From positions 558,001-622,000 of the forward strand of contig NZ_ASWE01000003.1 in NCBI RefSeq assembly GCF_000407505.1: 64,000 bases of DNA, in the 5' to 3' direction. The position numbers and the translations under genes are program-made. Source of the DNA: Enterococcus phoeniculicola ATCC BAA-412 (lineage in GTDB: Bacteria > Bacillota > Bacilli > Lactobacillales > Enterococcaceae). The notes beneath the pieces are model-generated. The model had not been told where the DNA came from and did no database searches. It saw only the letters and a list, made by a program, of their open reading frames with translations. Positions 42,590 to 51,219 of this stretch are shown here, one piece after another; the stretch's first letter is position 1; each line of letters begins with the position of its first letter.

Positions 42590-42773
42590 ATCCTAAATCA
42601 CTTAATAAAGAACTTAAATTAAAATAATAAAAATTCTATGAAGTTACAAAGGTAGGACAAGATTAAGGAGAATTCAAAAATAGTTCCAAGCACATGAAGG
42701 GGATTTATATCAATAAGGACTAGAATTAAAAAGTTTGCTGTTAGTTTGTACAATAAAAAATAAGAATAGTAGC

Positions 42774-42809
42774 AAAAAGGGATATATCCTTAAAAGGATA
42801 GCCCTTTTT
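42774..42809 (+). terminator. Second terminator-like hairpin in the 42.5-43.2 kb gap
   Basis: AAAAAGGG/ATATCC pairs with GGATA/CCCTTTTT around a TTAAAA loop, about 390 bases before the Ugp-like operon. What it would terminate is unclear, as no gene lies between it and the previous terminator. The rest of 42590-42970 shows nothing else. Confidence 0.55.
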
Positions 42810-42972
42810 GATTAATTCAAGAGTCTGGTTGCCTGTAGCAAGAGACAAAAATGGTCTATAAAAATGCCATAATTTCATAGAAAATTTCTGAAAATTAACG
42901 ATTTGATTGTAGGGCTGAGAGAAGGCGTAATAAGTGTCGAAATGAGCATTTTTTTTGGGGATTTCGTTGATA

Positions 42973-43011
42973 TTTACAAAAAATTTACAAGGTTTTTATC
43001 ATAGTTTAATG
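42973..43011 (+). promoter_or_regulatory. PHO-box-like repeat array upstream of the Ugp-like operon
   Basis: Four hexamers at an exact 11-base period: TTTACA (42973), TTTACA (42984), TTTATC (42995) and TTAATG (43006). This fits the PhoP-binding pattern of TT(A/C/T)A(C/T)A direct repeats with about 5-base spacers. GATAAT/TACAAT (43021-43031) follow as -10 candidates. It predicts induction under phosphate limitation. Confidence 0.65.
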
Positions 43012-43115
43012 AAAGTAAGAGATAATACAATTTAGGACATTTTTAAGAAAAGCCGAACGTTCATCCATTCGTTTCCTAAAAATCCTAACATTTTTCATAG
43101 AAATTTAGTGAAAAA

Positions 43116-43124
43116 TGGTATACT
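43116..43124 (+). promoter_or_regulatory. Extended -10 promoter of the Ugp-like operon
   Basis: TGGTATACT, 39 bases before the first ATG, fits an extended -10 without a clear -35. It may give basal expression in addition to the PHO-box promoter. Confidence 0.5.
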
Positions 43125-43162
43125 TATTTTGGATGACAAATAAATATTTTGGAGGCTAACTC

Positions 43163-44233
43163 ATGATAGAAGTTATCGACTTAAAGAAAGTATTCGATAA
43201 TGGATTTGAAGCACTAAAATCAGTGAACTTTACTATTGAGAAAGGAGATCTCGTTTGTTTATTAGGTCCAAGTGGTTGTGGGAAATCAACTATCTTAAAT
43301 CTAATTTCGGGACTATTGACACCTTCAGCAGGAGACATTCGTTTTGCAGGGAATTCTGTGATTGAAACAGAACCTAAAGATCGAAACATCGGTTTTGTTT
43401 TTCAAAACTATGCATTGTATCCACATATGACTGTCGAGGAAAATATTATGTTTCCATTAACGGTGGGCGCGAAGAAAATTTCTAAAGCAGAAGCGAAAGA
43501 AATCGCCAAAGAATACATGGCTCTAACGAATATCGAAGAGTTAAAAAATAAAAAACCAGGAACGTTGTCTGGTGGACAACAACAGCGTGTAGCAATTACA
43601 CGTGCGCTCGTTCAAAAACCAGAAGTTCTTTTATTAGATGAACCATTAAGTAATTTAGATGCACGTCTGCGTTTAAAGATTCGTGAAGAAATTCGACGCT
43701 TAGTAAAAGAAGTTGGGATTACGACCATTTTTGTAACCCATGACCAAGAAGAAGCGTTGTCTATTAGTGACAAGATTATCTTATTAAATGAGGGAATTAT
43801 TCAACAAGATGATGATCCGCAAAACCTTTACTTAGAACCAAATAACTTATTTGTTGCAGAGTTCATAGGAAATCCAATCATCAATATTTTACCGGTAGAA
43901 GTGAAAAATGGTGTGATGTATTACGAATCAATGGCGATTCCTGTGGCAAATTTTGTTTCCAACCGATTTAAAACTGATATGCCAGACGGAAATTATCATC
44001 TAGGCATTCGACCAGAGGATGTACTCCCTGCTGACTCAGGAGTGTTTACAACAACTGTTCATGGCGTAGAGTTAATCGGAAGAGAACGAATCTTGAATTT
44101 TGAAGTTGGTTCTAAACGAATGAAGTCAATTGTTAGTATTGAAACAGGAATTGAAGAGGGTACAGTGATGTCTTTTGATTTTGCTTATCATAAAGCCTTC
44201 ATATTTAACGAAAATGGGGAGCGAATCTACTAA
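43163..44233 (+). CDS. ugpC: ABC transporter ATPase, UgpC/MalK/MsmK type
   Basis: A 356-residue ATPase. Walker A GPSGCGKST, Q-loop FVFQNYALYPHMTVEEN, signature LSGGQQQRVAITRAL, Walker B LLLDEPLSNLD and the H-loop VTHDQEEAL, followed by a C-terminal TOBE domain (GIRPEDVLP). It powers the two permeases encoded next. It could also serve the mannan-type importer, which has no ATPase of its own, as MsmK does in streptococci; that is inference. ATG at 43163 with TTGGAGG. The stop overlaps the next ATG. Confidence 0.88.
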   Translation: MIEVIDLKKVFDNGFEALKSVNFTIEKGDLVCLLGPSGCGKSTILNLISGLLTPSAGDIRFAGNSVIETEPKDRNIGFVFQNYALYPHMTVEENIMFPLTVGAKKISKAEAKEIAKEYMALTNIEELKNKKPGTLSGGQQQRVAITRALVQKPEVLLLDEPLSNLDARLRLKIREEIRRLVKEVGITTIFVTHDQEEALSISDKIILLNEGIIQQDDDPQNLYLEPNNLFVAEFIGNPIINILPVEVKNGVMYYESMAIPVANFVSNRFKTDMPDGNYHLGIRPEDVLPADSGVFTTTVHGVELIGRERILNFEVGSKRMKSIVSIETGIEEGTVMSFDFAYHKAFIFNENGERIY

Positions 44234-45117
44234 TGTTTAAAAAGAGGAAGTATAACCCAGAAAATCAACCAAAAGCTTGGTTGTTTTTGATTCCTTCATT
44301 AGCAGTGATTTTACTGTTTAGCATTTATCCTTTATTCCGTTCGTTTTACATGAGTTTTCAAAAGGGATCATTGATTAATCAAAGCTATGCAGGAATTGAG
44401 AATTATCAAAAGGTATTAACTGACCCAGTGTTTGCAAAGGCAATGTTTAATACGGCGTTGTTTGCTTTTACAGTGGTGCCCATTGCGTTAGTAATTTCTT
44501 TGGCAATTGCGTGGATTATTTTTGAAAAAGTGAAGCACAAAGGCTTTTTTGAAACTATTTTCTTCATGCCTTATGTAACAAGTACGATTGCGATTGGGAT
44601 TGTTTTTCGGTATTTTTTTAACGGCTCCTATGGGATTGTTAACTATATTTTATCTATTTTTGGCATTCCAGCTGTGAACTGGCTGGATAATGTAGATATG
44701 AGTATGACTACGCTGATTATCTTTGGGATTTGGACAAGTTTAGCTTTTAATATCATTATTTTATTGTCAGGATTCAGAAACATTGATCCAGAGCATTATA
44801 AGATTGCAAAAATGTTTGGTGCTACGGATAATGAAATCTTTCGCAGAATTACATTTCCACAGCTCATTCCAACATTAACGTTCTTATTAACGGTTAATAT
44901 TATCGGAGCATTTAAAGTTTATACACAGGTGTATGCTTTGTTTGCAGGTCAACCAGGTCTTGCAAAAAGTGCGACAACAGCCGTGTACTACATCTATGAC
45001 AAGTTCCATGTGGCGGGCAGACCAGGTGTAGCAATGGCGGCAACAGTTATCTTGTTCATTGTTATTTTATTGATTACGTTCATTCAGAATAAATTAGTGA
45101 AGAGGGTGGAAAAATAA
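44233..45117 (+). CDS. ugpA: ABC transporter permease, UgpA type
   Basis: A 294-residue six-helix permease. The EAA loop is EHYKIAKMFGATDNEIFRRITFPQLIP. The N-terminus PKAWLFLIPSLAVILLFSIYPLFRSFYMSFQKGSL is typical of the UgpA/MalF class. It overlaps the ATPase gene by one base and is one base from the next permease. Gene symbol assigned by the UgpBAEC-like set and PHO-box context, not by substrate proof. Confidence 0.82.
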   Translation: MFKKRKYNPENQPKAWLFLIPSLAVILLFSIYPLFRSFYMSFQKGSLINQSYAGIENYQKVLTDPVFAKAMFNTALFAFTVVPIALVISLAIAWIIFEKVKHKGFFETIFFMPYVTSTIAIGIVFRYFFNGSYGIVNYILSIFGIPAVNWLDNVDMSMTTLIIFGIWTSLAFNIIILLSGFRNIDPEHYKIAKMFGATDNEIFRRITFPQLIPTLTFLLTVNIIGAFKVYTQVYALFAGQPGLAKSATTAVYYIYDKFHVAGRPGVAMAATVILFIVILLITFIQNKLVKRVEK

Positions 45118-45118
45118 G

Positions 45119-45937
45119 ATGAAAAAAGTTGCAACTGTGATTGCGTATGTGTTTTTAATCCTTTTAGGAATTATCACGCTATTCCCATTTATCTACATGA
45201 TTTTAGCTGGATTAATGACGTATAGTGAAGCAACTAGTATTCCACCGACAATGTTTCCCAAAAGTCCGCAGTGGTCAAACTATGCAGAGGTCTTTACGAA
45301 AGCACCGTTTTTACAATATTTTATCAACACGACGTTTGTTTCAGCTGTCACTACGATCGCAACATTGATTACGGCTGTTTTAGCAGCGTTTGCCTTAACG
45401 AACTTACAGTTTAAATATAAAAATCTTGTGATTATGATGATGATTTCTTTATTGATGGTGCCTTATGAGTCGATTATATTTACTAACTACAATACGATTT
45501 CTAAAATGGGCTTGTTGAACACCTATCTTGCATTAATCATCCCGTTTTTAACAAGTATCTTTTATATTTATTATCTCCATGGTTACTTAAAAGGGATCTC
45601 TCCAACCTTTTATAAAGCAGCAAAAATTGATGGCGCATCAGATTTGGAGTACATTTGGAAAATTTTAATTCCAATGTCTAAACCAGCATTAGTAACTGTA
45701 GGGATTTTAACATTCATTTCCAGCTGGAATTCATTCTTATGGCCATTACTTGTAACGAACGAGAAAAAATATCGTTTATTAAATAATGGATTGTCTGCTT
45801 TTACAACAGAAAGCGGGAGTGATGTTCACTTGCAAATGGCAGCAGCCACCTTGACTGTCTTGCCGATTTTATTCATTTATTTAGTCTTTAGAAAAGAAAT
45901 TATTCGAGGAGTGGCAAAAAATGGAATCAAAGGGTAA
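45119..45937 (+). CDS. ugpE: ABC transporter permease, UgpE type
   Basis: A 272-residue six-helix permease with the EAA loop TFYKAAKIDGASDLEYIWKILIPMSKPA. It pairs with the preceding permease. Its 3' end overlaps the metallo-beta-lactamase gene by 17 bases, so the hydrolase is translated from within the transporter operon. Confidence 0.85.
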   Translation: MKKVATVIAYVFLILLGIITLFPFIYMILAGLMTYSEATSIPPTMFPKSPQWSNYAEVFTKAPFLQYFINTTFVSAVTTIATLITAVLAAFALTNLQFKYKNLVIMMMISLLMVPYESIIFTNYNTISKMGLLNTYLALIIPFLTSIFYIYYLHGYLKGISPTFYKAAKIDGASDLEYIWKILIPMSKPALVTVGILTFISSWNSFLWPLLVTNEKKYRLLNNGLSAFTTESGSDVHLQMAAATLTVLPILFIYLVFRKEIIRGVAKNGIKG

Positions 45938-47213
45938 GACTTCGTTAACTTTCCATAGTGGAATTTTAACCATCGGCGGCACTGTCATTGAAGTGGCGTA
46001 TGAAGATTCACATATCTTTTTTGACTTTGGAACAGAATTTCGACCTGAATTGAACTTGAAAGACGACAACATTCAAACGCTCATCAATCATCGGTTAGTG
46101 CCGGAAATAAAAGATTTATATGATGCAAGATTAGGCTATACCTATGAAGGTGAAAATCAAGAAACGTATGCAAATACAGCAGTTTTCTTGTCCCATGCAC
46201 ATTTAGATCATTCACGAATGATTAACTATTTAGAACCAAGTATTCCTATGTATACATTAAAAGAGACAAAAGCAATCTTGAATTTGTTAAATCGTGAGGG
46301 AGATTTTCTTATCCCGTCGCCATTTGAAGGCAAGGGCTTTACTCGAGAGCTTATTGGCTGCGAAGCAAATGAGGTAATTAAAGTGGGGGCTATTTCTGTT
46401 GAGCTAGTTCCTGTAGATCATGATGCTTACGGGGCATGTGCTTTATTGATTACAACACCAGATCGTTTCATTACCTACACAGGTGATTTGCGTTTACATG
46501 GTTATGACCGTGAAAATACGGTTCGCCTTTGTGAAAAAGCGAAGCATACAGATGCCTTAATTATGGAAGGAGTAAGTATCAGTTTCCCAGAACGTGAAGA
46601 AGATCCAGAACAAATAAAAGTAATCAGTGAAGAAGATCTTATTCAACAACTGATTCGTCTTGTAAATGAAAATGAATCTCGTCAAGTGACGTTTAATGGG
46701 TATCCAGCCAATGTGAAACGCTTTGAAAAAATTGTTGAGCTGGCTCCAAGAACGGTTGTGCTTGAAGCGTCTATGGCTGCTCTTTTAAAAGAAGTAACCG
46801 GACGCAGCGCACATTACTACTATCTGGAAGATAGTCCAATTATTCCTGAATTAGACCCTTCACTGGAAATTTCCTATGAAGTCCTAATTAATGACAATCA
46901 TCAATATCTGTGGCAAGTTGTTGATCGATTTACCAATTTACAAGGAGGTGGCGTTTATATTCATAGCGATGCAGCACCGTTGGGGGACTTCGACCCTCAA
47001 TATGCAGTATTTTTGGAGATGTTAGATAAGCAAAAGGTAACCTTTGTACGTTTAGCATGCTCAGGCCATGCATTCCCAGAAGATTTAGATCAAATTATTG
47101 CATGGATTGAACCAAAATTACTGATTCCAATTCATACGTTGAAGCCAGAAAAACTGGAAAATCCGTATGGAGATCGGTATTTGCCTACCAGAGGCGAGAA
47201 AATTGTTCTTTAA
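45921..47213 (+). CDS. RNase J-like metallo-beta-lactamase/beta-CASP hydrolase
   Basis: A 430-residue metallo-beta-lactamase-fold enzyme. Metal motif HAHLDH in FLSHAHLDHSRM, a second ligand region VDHDAYGACALLI, the Asp in YTGDLRLHG, and late motifs LACSGHAFPEDLD and PIHTLKPEKL like motifs B and C of the beta-CASP/RNase J family. The middle (about 210-330) would be the beta-CASP-like insert. It is not RNase J itself: it is shorter and lacks that enzyme's C-terminal domain. No signal peptide. Lying between permease and binding-protein genes of a Pho-type transporter, it may hydrolyse an imported phosphodiester. ATG at 45921 with GAGGAG. Confidence 0.8.
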   Translation: MESKGKTSLTFHSGILTIGGTVIEVAYEDSHIFFDFGTEFRPELNLKDDNIQTLINHRLVPEIKDLYDARLGYTYEGENQETYANTAVFLSHAHLDHSRMINYLEPSIPMYTLKETKAILNLLNREGDFLIPSPFEGKGFTRELIGCEANEVIKVGAISVELVPVDHDAYGACALLITTPDRFITYTGDLRLHGYDRENTVRLCEKAKHTDALIMEGVSISFPEREEDPEQIKVISEEDLIQQLIRLVNENESRQVTFNGYPANVKRFEKIVELAPRTVVLEASMAALLKEVTGRSAHYYYLEDSPIIPELDPSLEISYEVLINDNHQYLWQVVDRFTNLQGGGVYIHSDAAPLGDFDPQYAVFLEMLDKQKVTFVRLACSGHAFPEDLDQIIAWIEPKLLIPIHTLKPEKLENPYGDRYLPTRGEKIVL

Positions 47214-47240
47214 AAATGAATTTACAGGGAGACTAGAAAA

Positions 47241-48530
47241 ATGAAATTGAAAAAATTATCAACAGCCGTATTGGCGGCAGCAGCTGTTTTTGTTCTAGGG
47301 GCGTGTGGAAACAGTAATGATAAAGGAACAACTAAAAAAGATGACGGGAAAATCGTTACAGAAATAAAAGACGATACAACAATCACGTTCTGGCATGCTA
47401 TGAATGGCGCACAAGAAGAAGAATTAACAAAAATTGCGAAAGACTTTATGAAAGAAAATCCAAAAATTAAAGTTGAATTGCAAAATCAGTCTTCTTATCC
47501 TGATTTACAAGCAAAAATTAACTCTACATTACCATCACCAAAAGATTTACCAACCATTACCCAAGCGTATCCTGGCTGGTTATGGAATGCATCTCAAGAT
47601 GAAATGTTAGTAGATTTACAACCATACATGGATGATAAAACAATTGGTATGGATAAAGAAAACCCAATTAAACCTGCATTACTTGAAGGGGCACAAATTG
47701 ACGGTGTTCAATATGGAGTACCATTTAACAAATCAACAGAAATGTTATTCTACAACAAAGATATGCTAGATAAATATGGCGTTGAAGTACCAAAAACAAT
47801 GGAAGAATTAAAAGAAGCTTCAAAAACAATTTATGAAAAATCAGATAAAAAAGTTGTCGGTGCCGGATTTGATTCTCTAAATAACTACTACGTTATTGGG
47901 ATGAAAAATAAAGGAGAAGAATTTGGAAAAGATACAAAAATTGACAGCAAAGCATCAAAAGAAGTAATTAACTTTTATGCTGATGGCGTGAAAGATGGCT
48001 ACTTCCGTATAGCTGGCTCTGATAAATATCTATCTGGTCCATTTGCTAACGAACAAGTAGCAATGTTTATCGGAAGTATTGCCGGAGAAAGCTTTGTAGC
48101 AAAAGATACTGAAGGAAAATTCGTTTACGATGTTGCTCCTCGTCCAGAAGAAATCAACTTACAACAAGGAACAGATGTATACATGTTCGACAGTGCTTCT
48201 GCTGAAGAACGTACAGCAGGCTACCTATTCATGAAATATCTAGCTTCACCAGATGTTCAATTGGACTGGGCAATCACAACAGGATATATGCCAATTTTAG
48301 ATTCAGTAATTACAAGCACTGAATATCAAGAAGCTAAAAATACAAAAATCCCTGCTTACTTGGAAGCTGCAACAAAAGAATTATTCACAGTTCCAGTAGT
48401 TGAAAATAGTGATTCTGCTTATAACGAAGTTCGTTCAATTATGGAAAATGTATTGTCAAATACAGATAAAGATACAGATAAAATTATTAAAGACTCACAA
48501 GCGCAGTTAGATGACGCTTGGAATCAATAA
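47241..48530 (+). CDS. ugpB: ABC transporter substrate-binding lipoprotein, UgpB type
   Basis: A 429-residue lipoprotein with lipobox LGAC (Cys at about residue 22) and a charged linker. The mature start TITFWHAMNGAQEEELTKIAKDFM resembles the FWHAM/S opening of glycerol-3-phosphate-binding UgpB. Other family segments are YGVPFNKSTEMLFYNKDML, PFANEQVAMFIGSIAGESFV and FDSASAEERTAGYLFMKYL. The likely ligand is glycerol 3-phosphate or a glycerophosphodiester. It is the last gene of the operon, 27 bases after the hydrolase. Its codon use is stronger and more regular than its neighbours', as expected for an abundant protein. Confidence 0.85.
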   Translation: MKLKKLSTAVLAAAAVFVLGACGNSNDKGTTKKDDGKIVTEIKDDTTITFWHAMNGAQEEELTKIAKDFMKENPKIKVELQNQSSYPDLQAKINSTLPSPKDLPTITQAYPGWLWNASQDEMLVDLQPYMDDKTIGMDKENPIKPALLEGAQIDGVQYGVPFNKSTEMLFYNKDMLDKYGVEVPKTMEELKEASKTIYEKSDKKVVGAGFDSLNNYYVIGMKNKGEEFGKDTKIDSKASKEVINFYADGVKDGYFRIAGSDKYLSGPFANEQVAMFIGSIAGESFVAKDTEGKFVYDVAPRPEEINLQQGTDVYMFDSASAEERTAGYLFMKYLASPDVQLDWAITTGYMPILDSVITSTEYQEAKNTKIPAYLEAATKELFTVPVVENSDSAYNEVRSIMENVLSNTDKDTDKIIKDSQAQLDDAWNQ

Positions 48531-48600
48531 GAACGGGTAAGCGCAAAGCGTTCAGGATAGAAGAAAGTATTTCTGATTCTACCGTTTATTAAGAATTTAC

Positions 48601-48646
48601 GGGGGTGGGATATAACTTAGACAGTTATGTCCGCCCTCTTTTTTTA
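48601..48646 (+). terminator. Terminator after the Ugp-like operon
   Basis: GGGGGTGGGATATAACT / AGTTATGTCCGCCCTC stem with a TAGAC loop and seven T. The sequence belongs to the recurrent GTGGGACATAACT hairpin type seen at 11.7, 14.2 and 31.2 kb. Confidence 0.85.
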
Positions 48647-48752
48647 TGCTTACAGGCAGGTAAAAAAATCTGATAGTGGATGAATAGATTACCTTTTTTT
48701 TTACAAGAAGAATGAAAATAAGGAAATATTTCATGAAAAAGTGAGATGAGTG

Positions 48753-48806
48753 TTATCAAAATCTTATCAATTTGTTTGATTGTAGGAGTTTGACATTTCC
48801 TATACC
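48753..48806 (+). promoter_or_regulatory. PHO-box-like array and -10 upstream of the 5'-nucleotidase
   Basis: TTATCA (48753), TTATCA (48764) and TTTGAT (48775) are spaced at exactly 11 bases, as in PhoP boxes. TATACC (48801-48806) is a plausible -10, 20 bases after the last repeat. Confidence 0.6.
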
Positions 48807-48861
48807 CTTCTTTTTTGTTAAGATGAAGAGAGAGAAAATTAGAGTAGGGGCGAAGTAGAAA

Positions 48862-50409
48862 ATGGAAATAAGAATTTTAGCAACGAGTGATATGCATGGC
48901 TATATTGAACCAACTAATTACGCAGAAAAAAATAGTGACTTACCTTTTGGAACAGAAAAAATCGCAACTTTAATTAAGAAAATCCGTGAACAAGCAACGG
49001 GACCTGTTCTATTAATTGAAAATGGTGATTTTATTCAAGGCTCTCCATTTAGTTATTACCTAGCGAAAAGTAAGAGAGTCGCTGAACTTACTCAAGTTAT
49101 TAACACACTGGACTATGATTTAGGCGTTCTAGGAAATCACGAATTTAATTATGGTTTAGCGTATCTAAATTCAGCAATTAAAAGCTACAATCATCCAGTG
49201 TTAGCTGCAAATATTTTAAATAAAGACGGACAACCTGCCTTTGGAAAAGCGTATGAAATTTTCGAAAAAGAGGGCGTAAAAATTGCTGTTTTAGGATTGG
49301 TCACTCAATACATTCCTCATTGGGAGCAGCCGGCGACAGTCAAAGACCTAACATTTAAAAGCATTGTTGAAACAGCAAAAGAGTACATTCCCCAATTAAA
49401 AGAGCAGGCAGATATTGTTGTAGTTGCCTACCATGGAGGGTTTGAAAGAGACTTAGTAACAGGGGAGCCAACTGAGCTTTTGACAGGAGAAAATGAAGGG
49501 TACCAACTTCTACAAGAGGTATCAGGAATTGATGCATTGGTTACAGGACACCAGCACCGTGAGATTGCTACACATATCCATGGTGTTCCTGTGATACAGC
49601 CAGGTTATAGAGGAAGCCATTTAGGAGAAATCATCTTAGAGGTTGAAAATACACAGGAAGGCTGGCATGTGGTAAGTAGTCAAGCTGAGATTCACGCAAC
49701 CGCTGGTGTTGTAGCAGATGAAGAAATCAAAGAGCTAATTGCGCCAATAGGTGAAGAGGTTGAAAAATGGTTAGATCAGCCTGTTGGAAAAGTAGAAGGC
49801 TCTATGAAAATTAATGATCCGATGGGTGTGAGACTCCATGAGCATCCTTATATTGAGTTTATCAACCGTGTTCAAATGGACGCTAGCGGCGCAAAGATTT
49901 CCGGAACTTCTCTATTTAACAATGAAGGGAAAGGTTTTGGCGAAATCATTACAATGAGAGATGTCATTACTAACTACATCTATCCAAATACTTTAGCTGT
50001 TTTAAAAGTTACTGGGGCAGATTTGCGAGCTGCACTTGAGCAGACAGCGAACTATTTAGCAGTAAAAGACGGAAAAATTATTTTTAATCCAGAATTTATT
50101 GAGCCTAAGCCTCAGTACTACAACTATGACATGTATGAAGGAATCGATTATGTGATTGATATGTCTAAACCAGCCTTTAGCCGTATTACGACGCTGACGT
50201 TTGAAGGAAAACCAGTGGAGCCGACCGATGAATTAGAAATGGTTATCAATCAATACCGTGCGGTTGGCGGTGGAAATTATACTATGTTTGAAGCTGGAAA
50301 AATTGTTCGAGAAATCCAGATAGACATGACAGAGCTAATTGCGAATTACTTGAAAAAAAATCCGGTGATTCAAGCCGAAACCAATCAAAACTTTACCGTT
50401 ATTTTGTAA
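48862..50409 (+). CDS. Cytosolic 5'-nucleotidase / 2',3'-cyclic phosphodiesterase family metallophosphatase
   Basis: A 515-residue two-domain enzyme of the UshA/YfkN family. The N-terminal metallophosphatase domain has DMHGY, ENGDFIQGSP, LGNHEFNYG, VVAYHGG and GHQHRE. The C-terminal substrate domain has NRVQMDASGAKISGTSLFN and the nucleobase-stacking region YNYDMYEGIDYVIDMSKP. There is no signal peptide or wall anchor, so unlike many family members it should act in the cytosol on nucleotides or cyclic phosphodiesters, releasing phosphate. It has its own PHO-box-like promoter next to the Ugp-like operon. ATG at 48862 with a modest GGGGCG site. Confidence 0.87.
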   Translation: MEIRILATSDMHGYIEPTNYAEKNSDLPFGTEKIATLIKKIREQATGPVLLIENGDFIQGSPFSYYLAKSKRVAELTQVINTLDYDLGVLGNHEFNYGLAYLNSAIKSYNHPVLAANILNKDGQPAFGKAYEIFEKEGVKIAVLGLVTQYIPHWEQPATVKDLTFKSIVETAKEYIPQLKEQADIVVVAYHGGFERDLVTGEPTELLTGENEGYQLLQEVSGIDALVTGHQHREIATHIHGVPVIQPGYRGSHLGEIILEVENTQEGWHVVSSQAEIHATAGVVADEEIKELIAPIGEEVEKWLDQPVGKVEGSMKINDPMGVRLHEHPYIEFINRVQMDASGAKISGTSLFNNEGKGFGEIITMRDVITNYIYPNTLAVLKVTGADLRAALEQTANYLAVKDGKIIFNPEFIEPKPQYYNYDMYEGIDYVIDMSKPAFSRITTLTFEGKPVEPTDELEMVINQYRAVGGGNYTMFEAGKIVREIQIDMTELIANYLKKNPVIQAETNQNFTVIL

Positions 50410-50427
50410 AACGTTCGAGTGAAATAT

Positions 50428-50471
50428 AAAAAAAGCATGTATGTCTGCCAAAAGAGACTGCATGCTTTTTT
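50428..50471 (+). terminator. Terminator after the 5'-nucleotidase
   Basis: AAAAAAAGCATG / CATGCTTTTTT stem with further pairing (GTCT/AGAC) in the loop, ending in T. Confidence 0.85.
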
Positions 50472-50478
50472 GTACACA

Positions 50479-50487
50479 TGATATACT
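50479..50487 (+). promoter_or_regulatory. Extended -10 promoter of the LytTR/GHKL genes
   Basis: TGATATACT, 28 bases before the ATG of the response regulator; no matching -35 was seen. Confidence 0.45.
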
Positions 50488-50514
50488 AAATAGAAAAGAA
50501 ATGGAGGAGTGAAC

Positions 50515-51219
50515 ATGCGCTTGGCACTTTGTGAGGATAAACAACTCCATCAAAAAGAATTTCAAGCTGTGATTAGTCAAATGAAGGAGGACTATGACAT
50601 TCAGTTAACTATCTATGACTCTGCAGAAGCATTATTGTTTTCATTGGAAGATACGCCTGTGGATGTCATCTTTTTTGATATTCAACTAGAGGGAAAGTTA
50701 AACGGCATGGAGGCTGCAAAGAAGATACGCGCCCAAAACAATTTTACGCCAATTGTTTTTTTATCTAATTATGATGAGTATGTATTTGATGGATACGATG
50801 TTGGGGCACTTGGCTACATTATGAAGCCGATAACAGAGCAACAAATGGCACATCTGCTTTCAAAAGTGGCGAAGCTTCAAGAGGTTCCAACGATTCTTGT
50901 CAAAACAAAGGGAATCAATCAAAGTATTCCGTTATTTGATATTTTATATTTTGAAATTATGGGACATACCTTGTCTATCGTCACGCAAAATGATGTATAT
51001 GAATTGACCGGAACACTTAGCATGTATGACGACTGGCTAACAGATGATTTTATAGGAATCCACAGGAGCTTTAAGATTAATTTAGCACATGCCATAGGAA
51101 TTGACGGGGCGACACTATTGATGAAAAACAATCGCCGGCTGCCTATTGCAAGAAGTCAAAAAAAGCAGGTGAAAGAGGCTTTTCTCTCCCATTATCGGAG
51201 GTTGTCTTATGAAAATTGA
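50515..51219 (+). CDS. LytTR-family response regulator (AgrA/ComE type)
   Basis: A 234-residue regulator. Receiver domain (1-120) with phosphoacceptor Asp in DVIFFDIQLEGKLNGMEAAKKIR and conserved FLSNYDEYVFDGYDVGALGYIMKP. The C-terminal LytTR DNA-binding domain (about 135-230) has IPLFDILYFEIMGH, FIGIHRSFKINLAHAI and NNRRLPIARSQKKQVKEAFL. Such regulators bind pairs of direct repeats and usually answer to peptide signals. ATG at 50515 with GGAGG. It overlaps the kinase gene by 11 bases. Confidence 0.9.
   Translation: MRLALCEDKQLHQKEFQAVISQMKEDYDIQLTIYDSAEALLFSLEDTPVDVIFFDIQLEGKLNGMEAAKKIRAQNNFTPIVFLSNYDEYVFDGYDVGALGYIMKPITEQQMAHLLSKVAKLQEVPTILVKTKGINQSIPLFDILYFEIMGHTLSIVTQNDVYELTGTLSMYDDWLTDDFIGIHRSFKINLAHAIGIDGATLLMKNNRRLPIARSQKKQVKEAFLSHYRRLSYEN

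Noticed and set aside
42590-42972. Possible small RNA or gene in the 42.6-43.0 kb gap
   Set aside because: Only a terminator-like hairpin (42774-42809) is visible; no promoter or conserved fold could be recognised by eye.
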